35,095 bases of DNA from Pseudomonadales bacterium. GTDB lineage: Bacteria; Pseudomonadota; Gammaproteobacteria; Pseudomonadales; Natronospirillaceae. Of the stretch, positions 17,219 through 25,102 are shown one piece after another (the first letter of the stretch is position 1; each line of letters opens with the position of its first letter). Under the pieces are notes generated by a model that was given only the letters and a program-made list of their open reading frames with translations, was not told where the DNA came from and did no database searches. The stretch lies in contig JALJPK010000029.1 of NCBI GenBank assembly GCA_022968985.1, forward strand, positions 4,449 through 39,543, given 5' to 3'. Position numbers and translations under genes: made by a program.

Positions 17219-17248
17219 TACAAAATATATATTAAGAAAAAGCATTTA
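17219..17248 (+). repeat. Third partial copy of the rhomboid-tail sequence
   Basis: Thirty bases match 15746-15775 at 28 positions (core TATATTAAGAAAAAGCATTTA). The two copies form a direct repeat flanking the HD-nucleotidyltransferase pair. Confidence 0.7.
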
Positions 17249-17271
17249 ACCTATTAACAATTAACACTCAC

Positions 17272-17302
17272 AAAAAAGGCCAATCTGTTTAGGATTGGCC
17301 TT
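17272..17302 (-). terminator. Terminator of the SUKH-like gene
   Basis: AAGGCCAATC and GATTGGCCTT form a perfect 10-bp stem with a seven-base loop. On the minus strand it runs into six T. It lies 46 bases past the stop of the gene at 17348-18130. Confidence 0.85.
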
Positions 17303-17347
17303 GGTGTTACGTTAGGTGTCTTAATTATCTTCTTTAGCTTTTATTGA

Positions 17348-18130
17348 TCAACCCCTTAAATGGTATTCTTCTTCATCTAAATATGACCATGAATCTATGT
17401 ATTCAAAAAGCGTTTTTTGTCTTGAAATATTCCACGTCTCACGATCCCTGTCATAGGTATATTTATTCTTCTCTTTAAAGTAATCTTTGATATTTAAACT
17501 AAATGAATGTTTTTCTTTAATGAAATTTCTTGTATTGCCTTCATCGTCTCTAGCAAACATTAATAGTTCAGTACTTTTACCCATAAATTCAAGCTCAAGG
17601 TCGTTCGAGCTTAGTATGTCTTTTTCATAAGTTTCACCAAAACCATCATGAATAGAGTATAGTTGTTTTAGGTCTTTAGGGATTTTCCATTTATTCTTTT
17701 TTAATAATTTATTGGGTTTAGGGTTTAAGCTTGGCTCATTCCCAGAAAATATTTCAAATGAATTGATTTCGTCAAAAAGTTGCATGTTAATTAAATAACG
17801 AATAACCCATTTTGAATTTATTTTTGATGCATATATGAATCGAATTCTATTCTTAAATTCGGAAATCAACTTGGGTATCTTTGTTGATATAGGTTTAAAA
17901 ATTTCGTCTATAGCTTCTGGTAATGTAAGATCATTTAAATTACTCCAAGGGTTATCATCTGGGAAGTCACCTAATAAAAAGAGTTCTTGAGATAGATCCG
18001 AATAACACATCGCCTTTAAACCTTCGAATCCAAAATTATCAAGAATATAAATTTCAAATTTTTTTCTCTGATTAAAATCTTTATTAGCTAATTCCTTGAT
18101 GCTTTCCTCAAGGTTTTTAATTTCTTTCAT
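17348..18130 (-). CDS. SMI1/KNR4 (SUKH)-like protein, possible orphan immunity protein
   Basis: A 260-aa soluble, Lys/Glu-rich protein. IPKDLKQLYSIHDGFG (about residues 150-165) matches the core SUKH signature, in which a P-x-x-h-x-x-hh-x-x-HDG loop precedes the sheet. ELLMFARDDEGNTRNF follows at the place where the fold's next strands run. SUKH proteins often neutralise nuclease-type toxins of contact-dependent or polymorphic systems, but the fold is also used elsewhere. No toxin gene is beside it. The N-terminal 140 residues are helical and not recognised. AGAGGG seven bases before the ATG supports the start. The strong Lys/Asn content and the neighbourhood suggest acquired DNA. Confidence 0.6.
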   Translation of the reverse strand: MKEIKNLEESIKELANKDFNQRKKFEIYILDNFGFEGLKAMCYSDLSQELFLLGDFPDDNPWSNLNDLTLPEAIDEIFKPISTKIPKLISEFKNRIRFIYASKINSKWVIRYLINMQLFDEINSFEIFSGNEPSLNPKPNKLLKKNKWKIPKDLKQLYSIHDGFGETYEKDILSSNDLELEFMGKSTELLMFARDDEGNTRNFIKEKHSFSLNIKDYFKEKNKYTYDRDRETWNISRQKTLFEYIDSWSYLDEEEYHLRG

Positions 18131-18206
18131 ATGAATCCCTCTAAATTTTTATAATTATTTATTCAACACGTATTATTTTTAAAAAACCTACAAAAACATA
18201 CTTACT

Positions 18207-18224
18207 CAGACAGCCATACTAATT
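18207..18224. repeat. Solitary left end of the MITE-like element
   Basis: CAGACAGCCATACTAATT matches the left end of copy 1 (from 14539) at 16 of 18 positions. No right end is visible nearby, so this is a remnant. Confidence 0.5.
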
Positions 18225-18299
18225 CTTAGTTAAGGATTTTACATTGGACACCCATATTTAATATCTCCAATTAACATACTATCAATTTCTAGTATGTAA

Positions 18300-18872
18300 T
18301 TACTTTCGCTGACTAGTTTTTTTAAGCTCAACTAAGCAATGAGGATTAGCAACTTTAATTCCATTCTCCTCTAAATGTTGCATAAAACCATCTAACGATT
18401 TTAATTCAAAAGCCTCTACTGCATTGTTTAATACAAACTTGTCACCATCTTTTAACCAAACTGTTAATCTAAAAAATAACTGTTCGCATTTTAGGTTTTC
18501 ACCCGTTATTACATCCTCAATTGATTTTGCAATGATACCAATAAAAACTGTATGGATTTTCTCTACAGGTAAACTTATTGTTCTTTTTTTAAACAATGTT
18601 CGAGACACTGCAATAACATGATTATCTTTAACTAGTAGCTGGTATTGTTTTATATATTGAAATTTGATCAAGACATAAACTAAAAACATCAAAATGGATG
18701 ATGTGATGGCCAATAAAATCATTATTGTTACATCATTGATTCTTTCTACAAATAGGACGAGAAACAATAAAAATAATAAACCTATATGATGCGAGTAATA
18801 ATGAAGCCGACCCCATAAATGCAGTTTAAAGAATTGCAAAAACTCTATCTTTTCAACTTGATAATCTTTCAT
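18300..18872 (-). CDS. Unknown membrane protein with two helices and a cytosolic domain
   Basis: The 190-aa protein starts with about 28 soluble residues, then has two adjacent hydrophobic helices (GLLFLLFLVLFVE and IMILLAITSSILMFLVYVLI). The C-terminal 110 residues (QLLVKDNHVIAVSRTLFKKRTISLPVEKI...) look like a beta-rich domain, similar in layout to bacterial PH-type membrane proteins. That similarity is by layout only. It lies between the htpG terminator and the SUKH-like gene, on the same strand as both, with 169 bp to the latter. Function is unknown. Confidence 0.6.
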   Translation of the reverse strand: MKDYQVEKIEFLQFFKLHLWGRLHYYSHHIGLLFLLFLVLFVERINDVTIMILLAITSSILMFLVYVLIKFQYIKQYQLLVKDNHVIAVSRTLFKKRTISLPVEKIHTVFIGIIAKSIEDVITGENLKCEQLFFRLTVWLKDGDKFVLNNAVEAFELKSLDGFMQHLEENGIKVANPHCLVELKKTSQRK

Positions 18873-18922
18873 TTAAACACTTCTAAAAATAGTCAGTTGT
18901 ACATAATAAAACATACACCCAC

Positions 18923-18950
18923 AAAAAAGCCATCACAAGGATGGCTTTCT
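18923..18950 (-). terminator. Terminator of htpG
   Basis: On the minus strand AAAGCCATC and GATGGCTTT form the stem with a five-base loop, followed by six T. It is 123 bases past the htpG stop. A perfect 11-bp hairpin without a T run (19035-19045 with 19054-19064) lies closer to the stop and may protect the mRNA end. Confidence 0.8.
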
Positions 18951-19072
18951 ATTAGTCTGACGCGGCAAGCCACGACCTACATTTGCGACTGATAATTCAA
19001 GGAAGGTTTCCTTCCGCCAGAATTCTCATCAAGCGTTTAATTCTTGTCTCTTTAAGAATTAAACTAATAGAG

Positions 19073-21001
19073 CTACCCTGCTAAAGACAATAACAAAGTA
19101 TTCAAACGTTTAACATAAGCAGCTGGATCTTTTAACTGTCCGCCTTCTGCTAATTGCGCTTGTTCAAACAAGATGTGTGACAAGTCGCTTACGCGCTGAT
19201 CGTCTGACTCTGTGTTTAAACGTATTACTAAAGGATGCTCTGGGTTTAATTCTAACGTTGCCTTAGATTCTGGCATTGCTTGACCTGCTGCTTCCATTAT
19301 TTTACGCATTTGTGAACCCATGTCGTGTTCAGACAATACTAAACAAGCAGGTGAATCCGTTAAACGGTAGGTTAAACGTACATCTTCTACTTGGTCTTTT
19401 AACACTTCTTTTACTTGTTTTAATAAACTTTCGAAGTTTTTGTCGGTTTCTTTTTGATCTTTTTTCTCTTCTTCAGTTTCAAACTTAGTAAGATCTAATT
19501 CACCTTTAGCTACGTTTTGGAACGATTTACCGTCATACGTATTCACATAACCCATCATCCATTCGTCTACACGATCAGATAAAATGATAACTTCGATGCC
19601 TTTTTTGCGGAATACTTCTAAATGCGGTGAGTTTTTACCCGTAATGAAGTTTTCTGCTGTGATGTAATAAATCTTGTCTTGGCCTTCTTTCATACGATCT
19701 GCGTATGCTTTTAAGCTTTGATCTTGTGCTTCTTTGTCTGTATGAGTAGTAGAGAAACGTAACAAGTTTAAGATTTTTTCTTTGTTTGCGTTGTCTTCTG
19801 CTGGGCCTTCTTTTAATACTTGACCAAATTCTTTGTAGAATTCTGTGTATTTGGCTTCGTCTTTCTTCGCCATTTTGCTTAACATGTCGATAACACGCTT
19901 AGTTAACGCGCCACGCATAGAGTCGATTGTTTTATCCGATTGTAAGATCTCACGAGATACGTTTAATGATAAATCGTTTGAGTCAATTACACCTTTGATA
20001 AAACGTAAGTATGTTGGTAAGAACTGCTCAGCTTCGTCCATGATAAATACACGTTGTACATATAGTTTCAGGCCTTTAGCTTGTTCGCGGTTATACATAT
20101 CAAACGGTGCTTTAGCAGGTACGTATAATAAAGACGTATATTCTAATTTACCTTCTACTTTATTATGGCTCCAAACACTTGCGTCTTGGTAGTCGTGGGA
20201 GATATGTTTGTAAAACTCTTGGTATTCTTCGTCTTTAATTTCAGTACGAGATTTAGTCCAAAGTGCAGTTGCTGAGTTTACTGCTTCAAACTCAGTAGGT
20301 TTATCAGCTTCAGGCTCTTTCATATTGCCTTCATCATCAAATTCAGGCTGTGATTCTTTTACCATTTCAACAGGAATTGAAATATGGTCAGAATACTTAC
20401 GTACTAGTGCGCGTAAACGGCTGCCGTCTGCAAATTCTAATTCGTCATCTTTTAAATGCAGGGTAATTTCTGTACCACGGTGTTCTTTAGATACTGTTTC
20501 TAAAGTAAATTCACCGTCGCCTTTAGATACCCATTGGATAGCTTCGTCTACTGGTTGACCTGGCTTACGAGTAGTAACACTTACTTCGTTTGCAACGATA
20601 AACGATGAGTAGAAACCCACACCAAATTGACCAATAAGCTGAGAGTCTTTTTTCTCATCACCTGTCATTTTGCTTAAAAATTCAGAAGTACCTGATTTAG
20701 CGATAGTACCTAAATGCGAAACCACTTCTTCTTTGTTCATACCAATACCCGAATCGGCAATGGTTAATGTTTTTGCGTCTTTATCAAACGTGATCGTTAC
20801 TTTTAGATCCGGTTGGTTCTCATATAAAGAATCGTCATTTAAGGCTTTAAAACGTAATTTATCTGCCGCATCTGATGCGTTAGATATTAACTCACGTAAG
20901 AAGATTTCCTTGTTTGAATACAATGAATGAACCATCAAGTTCAATAATTGTTTTACTTCGGTTTGAAAGCTATGAGTTTCTTTTTGAGTTTCTTGAGTCA
21001 T
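19073..21001 (-). CDS. htpG: Molecular chaperone HtpG (Hsp90)
   Basis: Bacterial Hsp90, an ATP-driven homodimeric chaperone of the cytosol. Reading from the ATG at 21001 gives 642 aa, the usual length. The GHKL ATPase motifs are intact: [15 protein letters not shown] (catalytic Glu37, Asn41), DSGIGM (Asp83), the SGTSEF lid and GQFGVGFYS (124-132). The middle domain has VFIMDE..LP.YLRF and the conserved NVSREILQ; the C-terminal dimerisation part ends in LLLSLAG. A GTG at 21013 in the same frame has no ribosome site, while AGG lies about 11 bases before the ATG. Expression is probably heat-inducible from the sigma-32 promoter at 21078-21103. Confidence 0.97.
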   Translation of the reverse strand: MTQETQKETHSFQTEVKQLLNLMVHSLYSNKEIFLRELISNASDAADKLRFKALNDDSLYENQPDLKVTITFDKDAKTLTIADSGIGMNKEEVVSHLGTIAKSGTSEFLSKMTGDEKKDSQLIGQFGVGFYSSFIVANEVSVTTRKPGQPVDEAIQWVSKGDGEFTLETVSKEHRGTEITLHLKDDELEFADGSRLRALVRKYSDHISIPVEMVKESQPEFDDEGNMKEPEADKPTEFEAVNSATALWTKSRTEIKDEEYQEFYKHISHDYQDASVWSHNKVEGKLEYTSLLYVPAKAPFDMYNREQAKGLKLYVQRVFIMDEAEQFLPTYLRFIKGVIDSNDLSLNVSREILQSDKTIDSMRGALTKRVIDMLSKMAKKDEAKYTEFYKEFGQVLKEGPAEDNANKEKILNLLRFSTTHTDKEAQDQSLKAYADRMKEGQDKIYYITAENFITGKNSPHLEVFRKKGIEVIILSDRVDEWMMGYVNTYDGKSFQNVAKGELDLTKFETEEEKKDQKETDKNFESLLKQVKEVLKDQVEDVRLTYRLTDSPACLVLSEHDMGSQMRKIMEAAGQAMPESKATLELNPEHPLVIRLNTESDDQRVSDLSHILFEQAQLAEGGQLKDPAAYVKRLNTLLLSLAG

Positions 21002-21077
21002 GTTGTTGGTCACCTAACATTTCATTAAAAGATTTTTGTGGCTTTAAATAAAGGCACAAATTAATAGTGAAACGATA

Positions 21078-21103
21078 ATGGGGACATCAAAACTAAGTTC
21101 AAG
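21078..21103 (-). promoter_or_regulatory. Sigma-32 (heat-shock) promoter of htpG
   Basis: On the minus strand CTTGAA (21103-21098) and CCCCAT (21083-21078) are spaced by 14 bases, matching the E. coli RpoH consensus CTTGAA-N13/14-CCCCAT. It is about 77 bases before the htpG ATG. Confidence 0.85.
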
Positions 21104-21176
21104 CTTTATTTATAGTTTGAATTGATTCTTTATGTGGATACCCTGATAATCCGCCTTTTTTATTAAGGTAAACGTC

Positions 21177-21503
21177 ATGAGTCAGAAAGATGCGGTGTAT
21201 TGGTTAGCTGAATTAGTCAGCGAGTCTCAAAAGATGATTCAAGATGAATTTGCCGCAATTGACCCAGTTGTGGGTATTAACCGTAAATTACGTAAACAAA
21301 ACTTCAATTGCGATTTACTCACTATCGACAATAATCGAAACCGCCGTAGAATCACTTTTTTATTAGATGATGCTCTGCCCACTTGCGTGCAATATCAATT
21401 GACGTCGATGGATGATGACCCTGGTTTTGATTTCAAAAAAGTGGATAGTGTAAAAGTAACCGTTTTATTTTGTACCAACCTTATGAAAGTGGGTTTGAAG
21501 TAA
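21177..21503 (+). CDS. Unrecognised 108-aa protein divergent from htpG
   Basis: A small soluble protein without signal or membrane segments. The N-terminal half is helical (AVYWLAELVSESQKMIQDEFAAI); the C-terminal half has strands (CDLLTIDNNRNRRRITFLL, VDSVKVTVLFCTNL). I do not know the family. Codon use looks normal for the region, and AAGGT ten bases before the ATG supports expression. It is divergent from htpG and shares its upstream region; a TGTGGATA-like DnaA-box relative lies in between (about 21134). Confidence 0.6.
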   Translation: MSQKDAVYWLAELVSESQKMIQDEFAAIDPVVGINRKLRKQNFNCDLLTIDNNRNRRRITFLLDDALPTCVQYQLTSMDDDPGFDFKKVDSVKVTVLFCTNLMKVGLK

Positions 21504-21756
21504 CTCCCTCTATTTTATAAAAAAAGAGTCCTTAGTTTTAAATTTAGATTGGCTATGTTTTAAATTGTTGTTGCAGTTATAAATAAGCTTAATATGATAT
21601 AGAAATATAAAGGTCGTTATTTGAGCCTATTGCTTAATTTTCGAGTGGATTCATGTTATCAACCAAATATCTAGTGAAATCATTTAGTTACGACTGCTGC
21701 AATTCAAATTTAAAACACAGCATTGAGATTTATAGTCTTTTTTTAGAGAAAACAGA

Positions 21757-22356
21757 ATGCCAAATGAAGTATCAGAAGCTTGTCAGTTTGAATATATCGT
21801 TAAAAAAAGCCAATTCATTACTTATATCTATCCCATAGAAAGTAAAAAAGATGTGCATTTGCATATTAATACTTTAAAAAAACGTTACCCCGATGCTAGG
21901 CATATTTGTTATGCATTTTTAGTGGGTAATCACAGTGGTATGGCCGATGACGGAGAACCAAGTGGCACGGCGGGAAAACCGATTTTTTCGATTTTACAAT
22001 ACAATGATCTTGTTAATACGTTAGCGGTAGTTGTGCGTTACTTTGGGGGTATTAAACTTGGAGCTGGGGGATTAATAAGGGCTTATGGTCAGGCTGTGAA
22101 TCAGTGTTTGGATCAAACTACTTTGATAAAACAAATTCCCAAAACATCGATTAACGTGACATGTGATTTTTCATTAGAGAATAAAATTCGTCATTTTTGC
22201 AGCAACGAAGACAATAAAAGTCATGAGATTTTACAATGCCAATACTCAAATGACTTAACGATGACCATCACTTTACCGTCCAGCGAAGTTAACAATACAA
22301 CTAAACAGTTGATTGAGCTTTGCGCTGGTAACGTTGACGTACTTGTTCTGGAGTAA
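21757..22356 (+). CDS. yigZ: YigZ/IMPACT family protein (UPF0029)
   Basis: The protein has the complete family signature: DDGEPSGTAGKP at residues 64-75 and VVRYFGGIKLGAGGL at 92-106, followed by IRAYG, then a ferredoxin-like C-terminal domain. Eukaryotic IMPACT acts on the Gcn2 pathway; the bacterial role is not settled, though RNA or nucleotide binding has been proposed. 199 aa is normal. Its last 56 bases overlap the end of the convergent plsC-type gene, so mRNAs from the two would be complementary at their 3' ends. Confidence 0.92.
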   Translation: MPNEVSEACQFEYIVKKSQFITYIYPIESKKDVHLHINTLKKRYPDARHICYAFLVGNHSGMADDGEPSGTAGKPIFSILQYNDLVNTLAVVVRYFGGIKLGAGGLIRAYGQAVNQCLDQTTLIKQIPKTSINVTCDFSLENKIRHFCSNEDNKSHEILQCQYSNDLTMTITLPSSEVNNTTKQLIELCAGNVDVLVLE

Positions 22357-23131
22357 ATTCTAATAAACTGGCTATTTGGTTTTGGGTGTTAATAGCTAAT
22401 TGGTCACGGGTTTTATTGCTTGGATCAATTTGTTGCCCAAAACTCACATATACATCAATTTGCCCAAAGGCCATCACTGTTAATAAATTATTAAATGTAT
22501 TTTGCTTTAATTGATATGGAATCACTTCATGAGCGGCTTTTTGATTGCCGTATTTGATACTCATTGGTTGAATATTAGCACCAGAATCAACGGCTATTGA
22601 AAATAATCTTGGTCGAAAGGCCATCAATTTATCACCTTTACCTGTTTTACCTTCTGGAAAAAACAAGATGTTTTGTTGAGTATTGACGTAATGGAGCATC
22701 TGTTTTTTTAATAACTCTACATCACCTCCTCCACCACGCTGTATAAATAATGTACCCACTTGATGAGCCATCCAGCCAATTAATGGCCATTTTCGTACTT
22801 CAGCTTTTGATAAAAAATGGGTCGGTATTACACTGCCTAATACAATAATGTCGATCCAAGACACATGATTGGCGACAACTACTGCGCCTTTGTTATTGAT
22901 ATTGTTAGCGCCTTGATTGTTTTGTTTAACAAACACTTTAAGGTCAATACACCACAAAAATATTTGATACCATATTTTAACAATCATTTGTATGTGTTTA
23001 CTTTGAATAACATGTATTACACGCAGTAATGTGGTGCTTAATACGATAATAAAACCGATAATTAACAACCACACCACCAAAAATGATTTGTAAGCAATAC
23101 GCCAAGTGCCCATGATATTTAATAAGTCCAA
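22301..23131 (-). CDS. plsC: 1-acyl-sn-glycerol-3-phosphate acyltransferase (PlsC family)
   Basis: This transfers an acyl chain to lysophosphatidic acid to make phosphatidic acid at the inner membrane. The N-terminus has one or two membrane helices (LVVWLLIIGFIIVLSTTLL). The family motifs are in order: NHVSWID (HX4D, His89 and Asp94), a GTLFIQRGG block (about 126-134) and the substrate-binding FPEGKT (158-163). The C-terminal 30 residues, basic and rich in Gln/Arg, are the part overlapped by yigZ. 276 aa is typical. An AT-rich region with a palindromic array lies upstream. Confidence 0.85.
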   Translation of the reverse strand: MDLLNIMGTWRIAYKSFLVVWLLIIGFIIVLSTTLLRVIHVIQSKHIQMIVKIWYQIFLWCIDLKVFVKQNNQGANNINNKGAVVVANHVSWIDIIVLGSVIPTHFLSKAEVRKWPLIGWMAHQVGTLFIQRGGGGDVELLKKQMLHYVNTQQNILFFPEGKTGKGDKLMAFRPRLFSIAVDSGANIQPMSIKYGNQKAAHEVIPYQLKQNTFNNLLTVMAFGQIDVYVSFGQQIDPSNKTRDQLAINTQNQIASLLEFTPEQVRQRYQRKAQSTV

Positions 23132-23401
23132 TTATAAAGGGCTATTTTTATACAGTTAGCTTTTTATCGCAATGGCTATATTGTAAATATTGTGTTTTTG
23201 TATCTGTAATTGCTTGAATTCAAACCGTTTTTTTCTGTTATTAAGTTTGATTTCTTTTAATGTCTGATACTTAAATCACAACAACATCCAACACCAATCA
23301 CAATATTTAACCCTTACTCTAATCAGCACATTCAAATCATTGTTTTATTAATACAATTAAAGTGTTTTTATATCAATTTGTTGATTTTCCTAACAAAAAA
23401 A

Positions 23402-23440
23402 TTGATCAAAATATGTTCCACGTGGACACTTATTGATCAA
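23402..23440. promoter_or_regulatory. Palindromic array: TTGATCAA - parS-like core - TTGATCAA
   Basis: Two identical palindromic octamers TTGATCAA (23402-23409 and 23433-23440) lie 16 and 15 bases, centre to centre, on either side of the palindrome TCCACGTGGA (23417-23426). The core with its flanks (TGTTCCACGTGGACA) is close to the chromosomal parS sequence TGTTCCACGTGGAACA but one base short on the right arm. Protein binding is inferred from symmetry only. Confidence 0.55.
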
Positions 23441-23530
23441 CATTTACAAAAAAACACATGTAAGTCATTGATTTATATCATTTATTCCATCCACTGGTTA
23501 TACGTTATTTATACTCAAGTTATCTTTAAT

Positions 23531-23551
23531 TTATCCACAGGGTTATCCATT
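23531..23551 (+). promoter_or_regulatory. DnaA box pair
   Basis: TTATCCACA at 23531-23539 is a perfect high-affinity DnaA box. A weaker TTATCCATT follows at 23543-23551 in the same orientation, 12 bases on. They lie 64 bases or more before the ATG at 23615, a suitable place to affect its promoter. Confidence 0.6.
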
Positions 23552-23614
23552 GCCCCCCTCATAAAACCCAACTAAAGTGCCCACATCCAACCACAACAGT
23601 ACAAAGGAAACGTT

Positions 23615-23926
23615 ATGTCAGTTGTTCAAATTCGACCTAAATCTACTCAAAATTATTCTATTTTTCGTCGTGGACAGGTCGCAAGAGCGATGTTTGATCG
23701 TATAATCAATCATCACAAAACATTACCGATTGAGCTGACTTCAGATGTATTTATCCCTAAAATTGAAAACGCACTTGTGCACTGCCCTGCCAGTTCGTTA
23801 GTGGGTAATAACTGGGACGAAATTGTGCAAAAATGCGTTGAATACCTTATAAACTTGCCCAATATCTTCAAAGAAGAAGATCTAAAAATTCGTTTATTTG
23901 TTCGATTATTACAACACGAACAATAG
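23615..23926 (+). CDS. Unrecognised 103-aa basic protein
   Basis: A small soluble protein with a basic first part (IRPKSTQNYSIFRRGQVARAMFDRI) followed by amphipathic helices (WDEIVQKCVEYLINL, LKIRLFVRLLQHEQ). The helical, basic make-up would suit nucleic-acid binding, but I recognise no family. A strong AAAGGAAAC site precedes the ATG. It stands alone: 118 bp separate it from tusD. The DnaA-box and palindrome region upstream makes it a candidate for cell-cycle-linked expression; this is inference. Confidence 0.6.
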   Translation: MSVVQIRPKSTQNYSIFRRGQVARAMFDRIINHHKTLPIELTSDVFIPKIENALVHCPASSLVGNNWDEIVQKCVEYLINLPNIFKEEDLKIRLFVRLLQHEQ

Positions 23927-24044
23927 ACATAGGTTGTTGAGTAGTTAGTTTAATAGTTGATTTATTGCCTTCCATTAAAAATGGCGCCTATTGCTTGCCT
24001 ATTTTGTGTCGTATAATGTCTTTTTTTACAACACGTTAATTTCC

Positions 24045-24431
24045 ATGAATTTCAGCATTTGTATCACTGCCCATCCACTTGATAGCGCTCAGCGCAACGC
24101 CATTGAATATTGCAAAGCCTTAATTTTAAAATCCCAACGTATTTCTCAAATTTTTTTTTATCAAGACGCCGTTTCGCTTGCCTCATCATTATTGGTGCCG
24201 GCTCAAGACGAATATGATGCTCAGCAACAATGGATTGAATTAGCTCAATCCAATAATATTGAATTAAAAGTATGTGTTGCTGCAGCCATTCGTCGTGGTA
24301 TTTTAAATGAAGCCGATTGTAAACGTTATGCGAAACCACAAAGTAATCTACATGATGCTTTTAGTATTGTTGGTCTAGGTGATTTTTTAACAACAATGGA
24401 TAGCTCGGACAAACAGGTGACATTTGGATGA
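24045..24431 (+). CDS. tusD: Sulfurtransferase complex subunit TusD
   Basis: A DsrE-fold subunit of the TusBCD hexamer, which takes persulfide sulfur from TusA and passes it to TusE for 2-thiolation of tRNA wobble uridine by MnmA. The catalytic Cys is Cys77 in VCVAAAIRRG, matching E. coli TusD Cys78. The end (NLHDAFSIVGLGDF) matches as well. From the ATG at 24045 it is 128 aa, the family length; the frame stays open 54 bases further upstream, but that part has no similarity. Stop and next start overlap as ATGA. Confidence 0.93.
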   Translation: MNFSICITAHPLDSAQRNAIEYCKALILKSQRISQIFFYQDAVSLASSLLVPAQDEYDAQQQWIELAQSNNIELKVCVAAAIRRGILNEADCKRYAKPQSNLHDAFSIVGLGDFLTTMDSSDKQVTFG

Positions 24432-24775
24432 TTTTATTTATAAGCAAAAGTGCACCTTTTGAGATCCATCATAATAAAGAATTACTCGACATGGCATTAG
24501 CGGCAGGTGCATTTGATTTAAACTGCAAGTTGTTGTTACAAGGTAATGCAATATTACAATTACGCGAACAACACAGCCAAGTTATTCAACAAAAAGATAT
24601 TAACAAAACCTTAAGTGCCCTGCCCTTATATGATATTGACCCGATCTATGTGCTCGAACAAGATCTACTAAAATTTGCCATTGATATTAAAAACATCAAA
24701 CTAAGTATTAATGTAATTAACAAACCCGATCAAACTGCTTTTTTGAATTCGGCGTCTAAGGTGATTCGATTATGA
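24428..24775 (+). CDS. tusC: Sulfurtransferase complex subunit TusC
   Basis: The second DsrE-like subunit of TusBCD. The 115-aa protein keeps the family opening (a short strand, then SAPF and a helix LLDMALAAGAFD), the CKLLLQGNAILQL strand-helix and the LPLYDIDPIYV block, which matches LLGLYDIEQCWV in E. coli. It ends in SASKVIRL, like the VILRF end of E. coli TusC. It is structural in the complex rather than the main sulfur carrier. ATGA overlaps tie it to both tusD and tusB. Confidence 0.9.
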   Translation: MILFISKSAPFEIHHNKELLDMALAAGAFDLNCKLLLQGNAILQLREQHSQVIQQKDINKTLSALPLYDIDPIYVLEQDLLKFAIDIKNIKLSINVINKPDQTAFLNSASKVIRL

Positions 24776-25101
24776 TATCTACTGCCAACCATGCGTCAGA
24801 CATTCCTTTAGAAAGCTTTGAGACATTACATACACTTAAGGGTATATTTCCTGATGCTACAGTGGCTCAATGTATCGAACAATTAACTAAAAATGATGTG
24901 TTATTGTTAATGGAATCTGGAGTGAACAATCTATTAATTCCCGAGTTTTTAACAACTCTAACAAAAATTGGACTTCCTGTTTACGCACTGCAAGATGATA
25001 CCGACGCTCGCAAAATTAATTCTGAATCCATCAAAATGATTTCGCATTTACAATTTGTTGATCTGTCTATATCCAGTCAACGTATTATTAATTGGTTTTA
25101 A
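24772..25101 (+). CDS. tusB: Sulfurtransferase complex subunit TusB, with N-terminal extension
   Basis: The third subunit of the TusBCD complex. Its ETLHTLKGIF matches the usual N-terminus of TusB (MLHTLHRSP in E. coli), and NDVLLLMESGVNN and GLPVYALQDD match the core; it ends in a Trp region (IINWF). Relative to E. coli there are about 16 extra residues at the N-terminus. No ATG lies closer to the conserved part, and the ATGA overlap with tusC argues that the longer form is real. It is followed one base later by tusE. Confidence 0.88.
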   Translation: MISTANHASDIPLESFETLHTLKGIFPDATVAQCIEQLTKNDVLLLMESGVNNLLIPEFLTTLTKIGLPVYALQDDTDARKINSESIKMISHLQFVDLSISSQRIINWF

Positions 25102-25102
25102 T

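Larger units (their letters stand above)
23132..23614. other. Regulatory-looking intergenic region before the 103-aa gene
   Basis: This 483-bp region separates the divergent plsC-type gene and the small gene at 23615. It has no convincing coding frame but contains a symmetric palindromic array (23402-23440) and DnaA-box sequences (23531-23551). Confidence 0.6.

Noticed and set aside
23132-23614. A replication origin
   Set aside because: Only one perfect and one weak DnaA box, no clear AT-rich 13-mer series, and none of the usual origin neighbours (dnaA, mnmG, rpmH, parAB).
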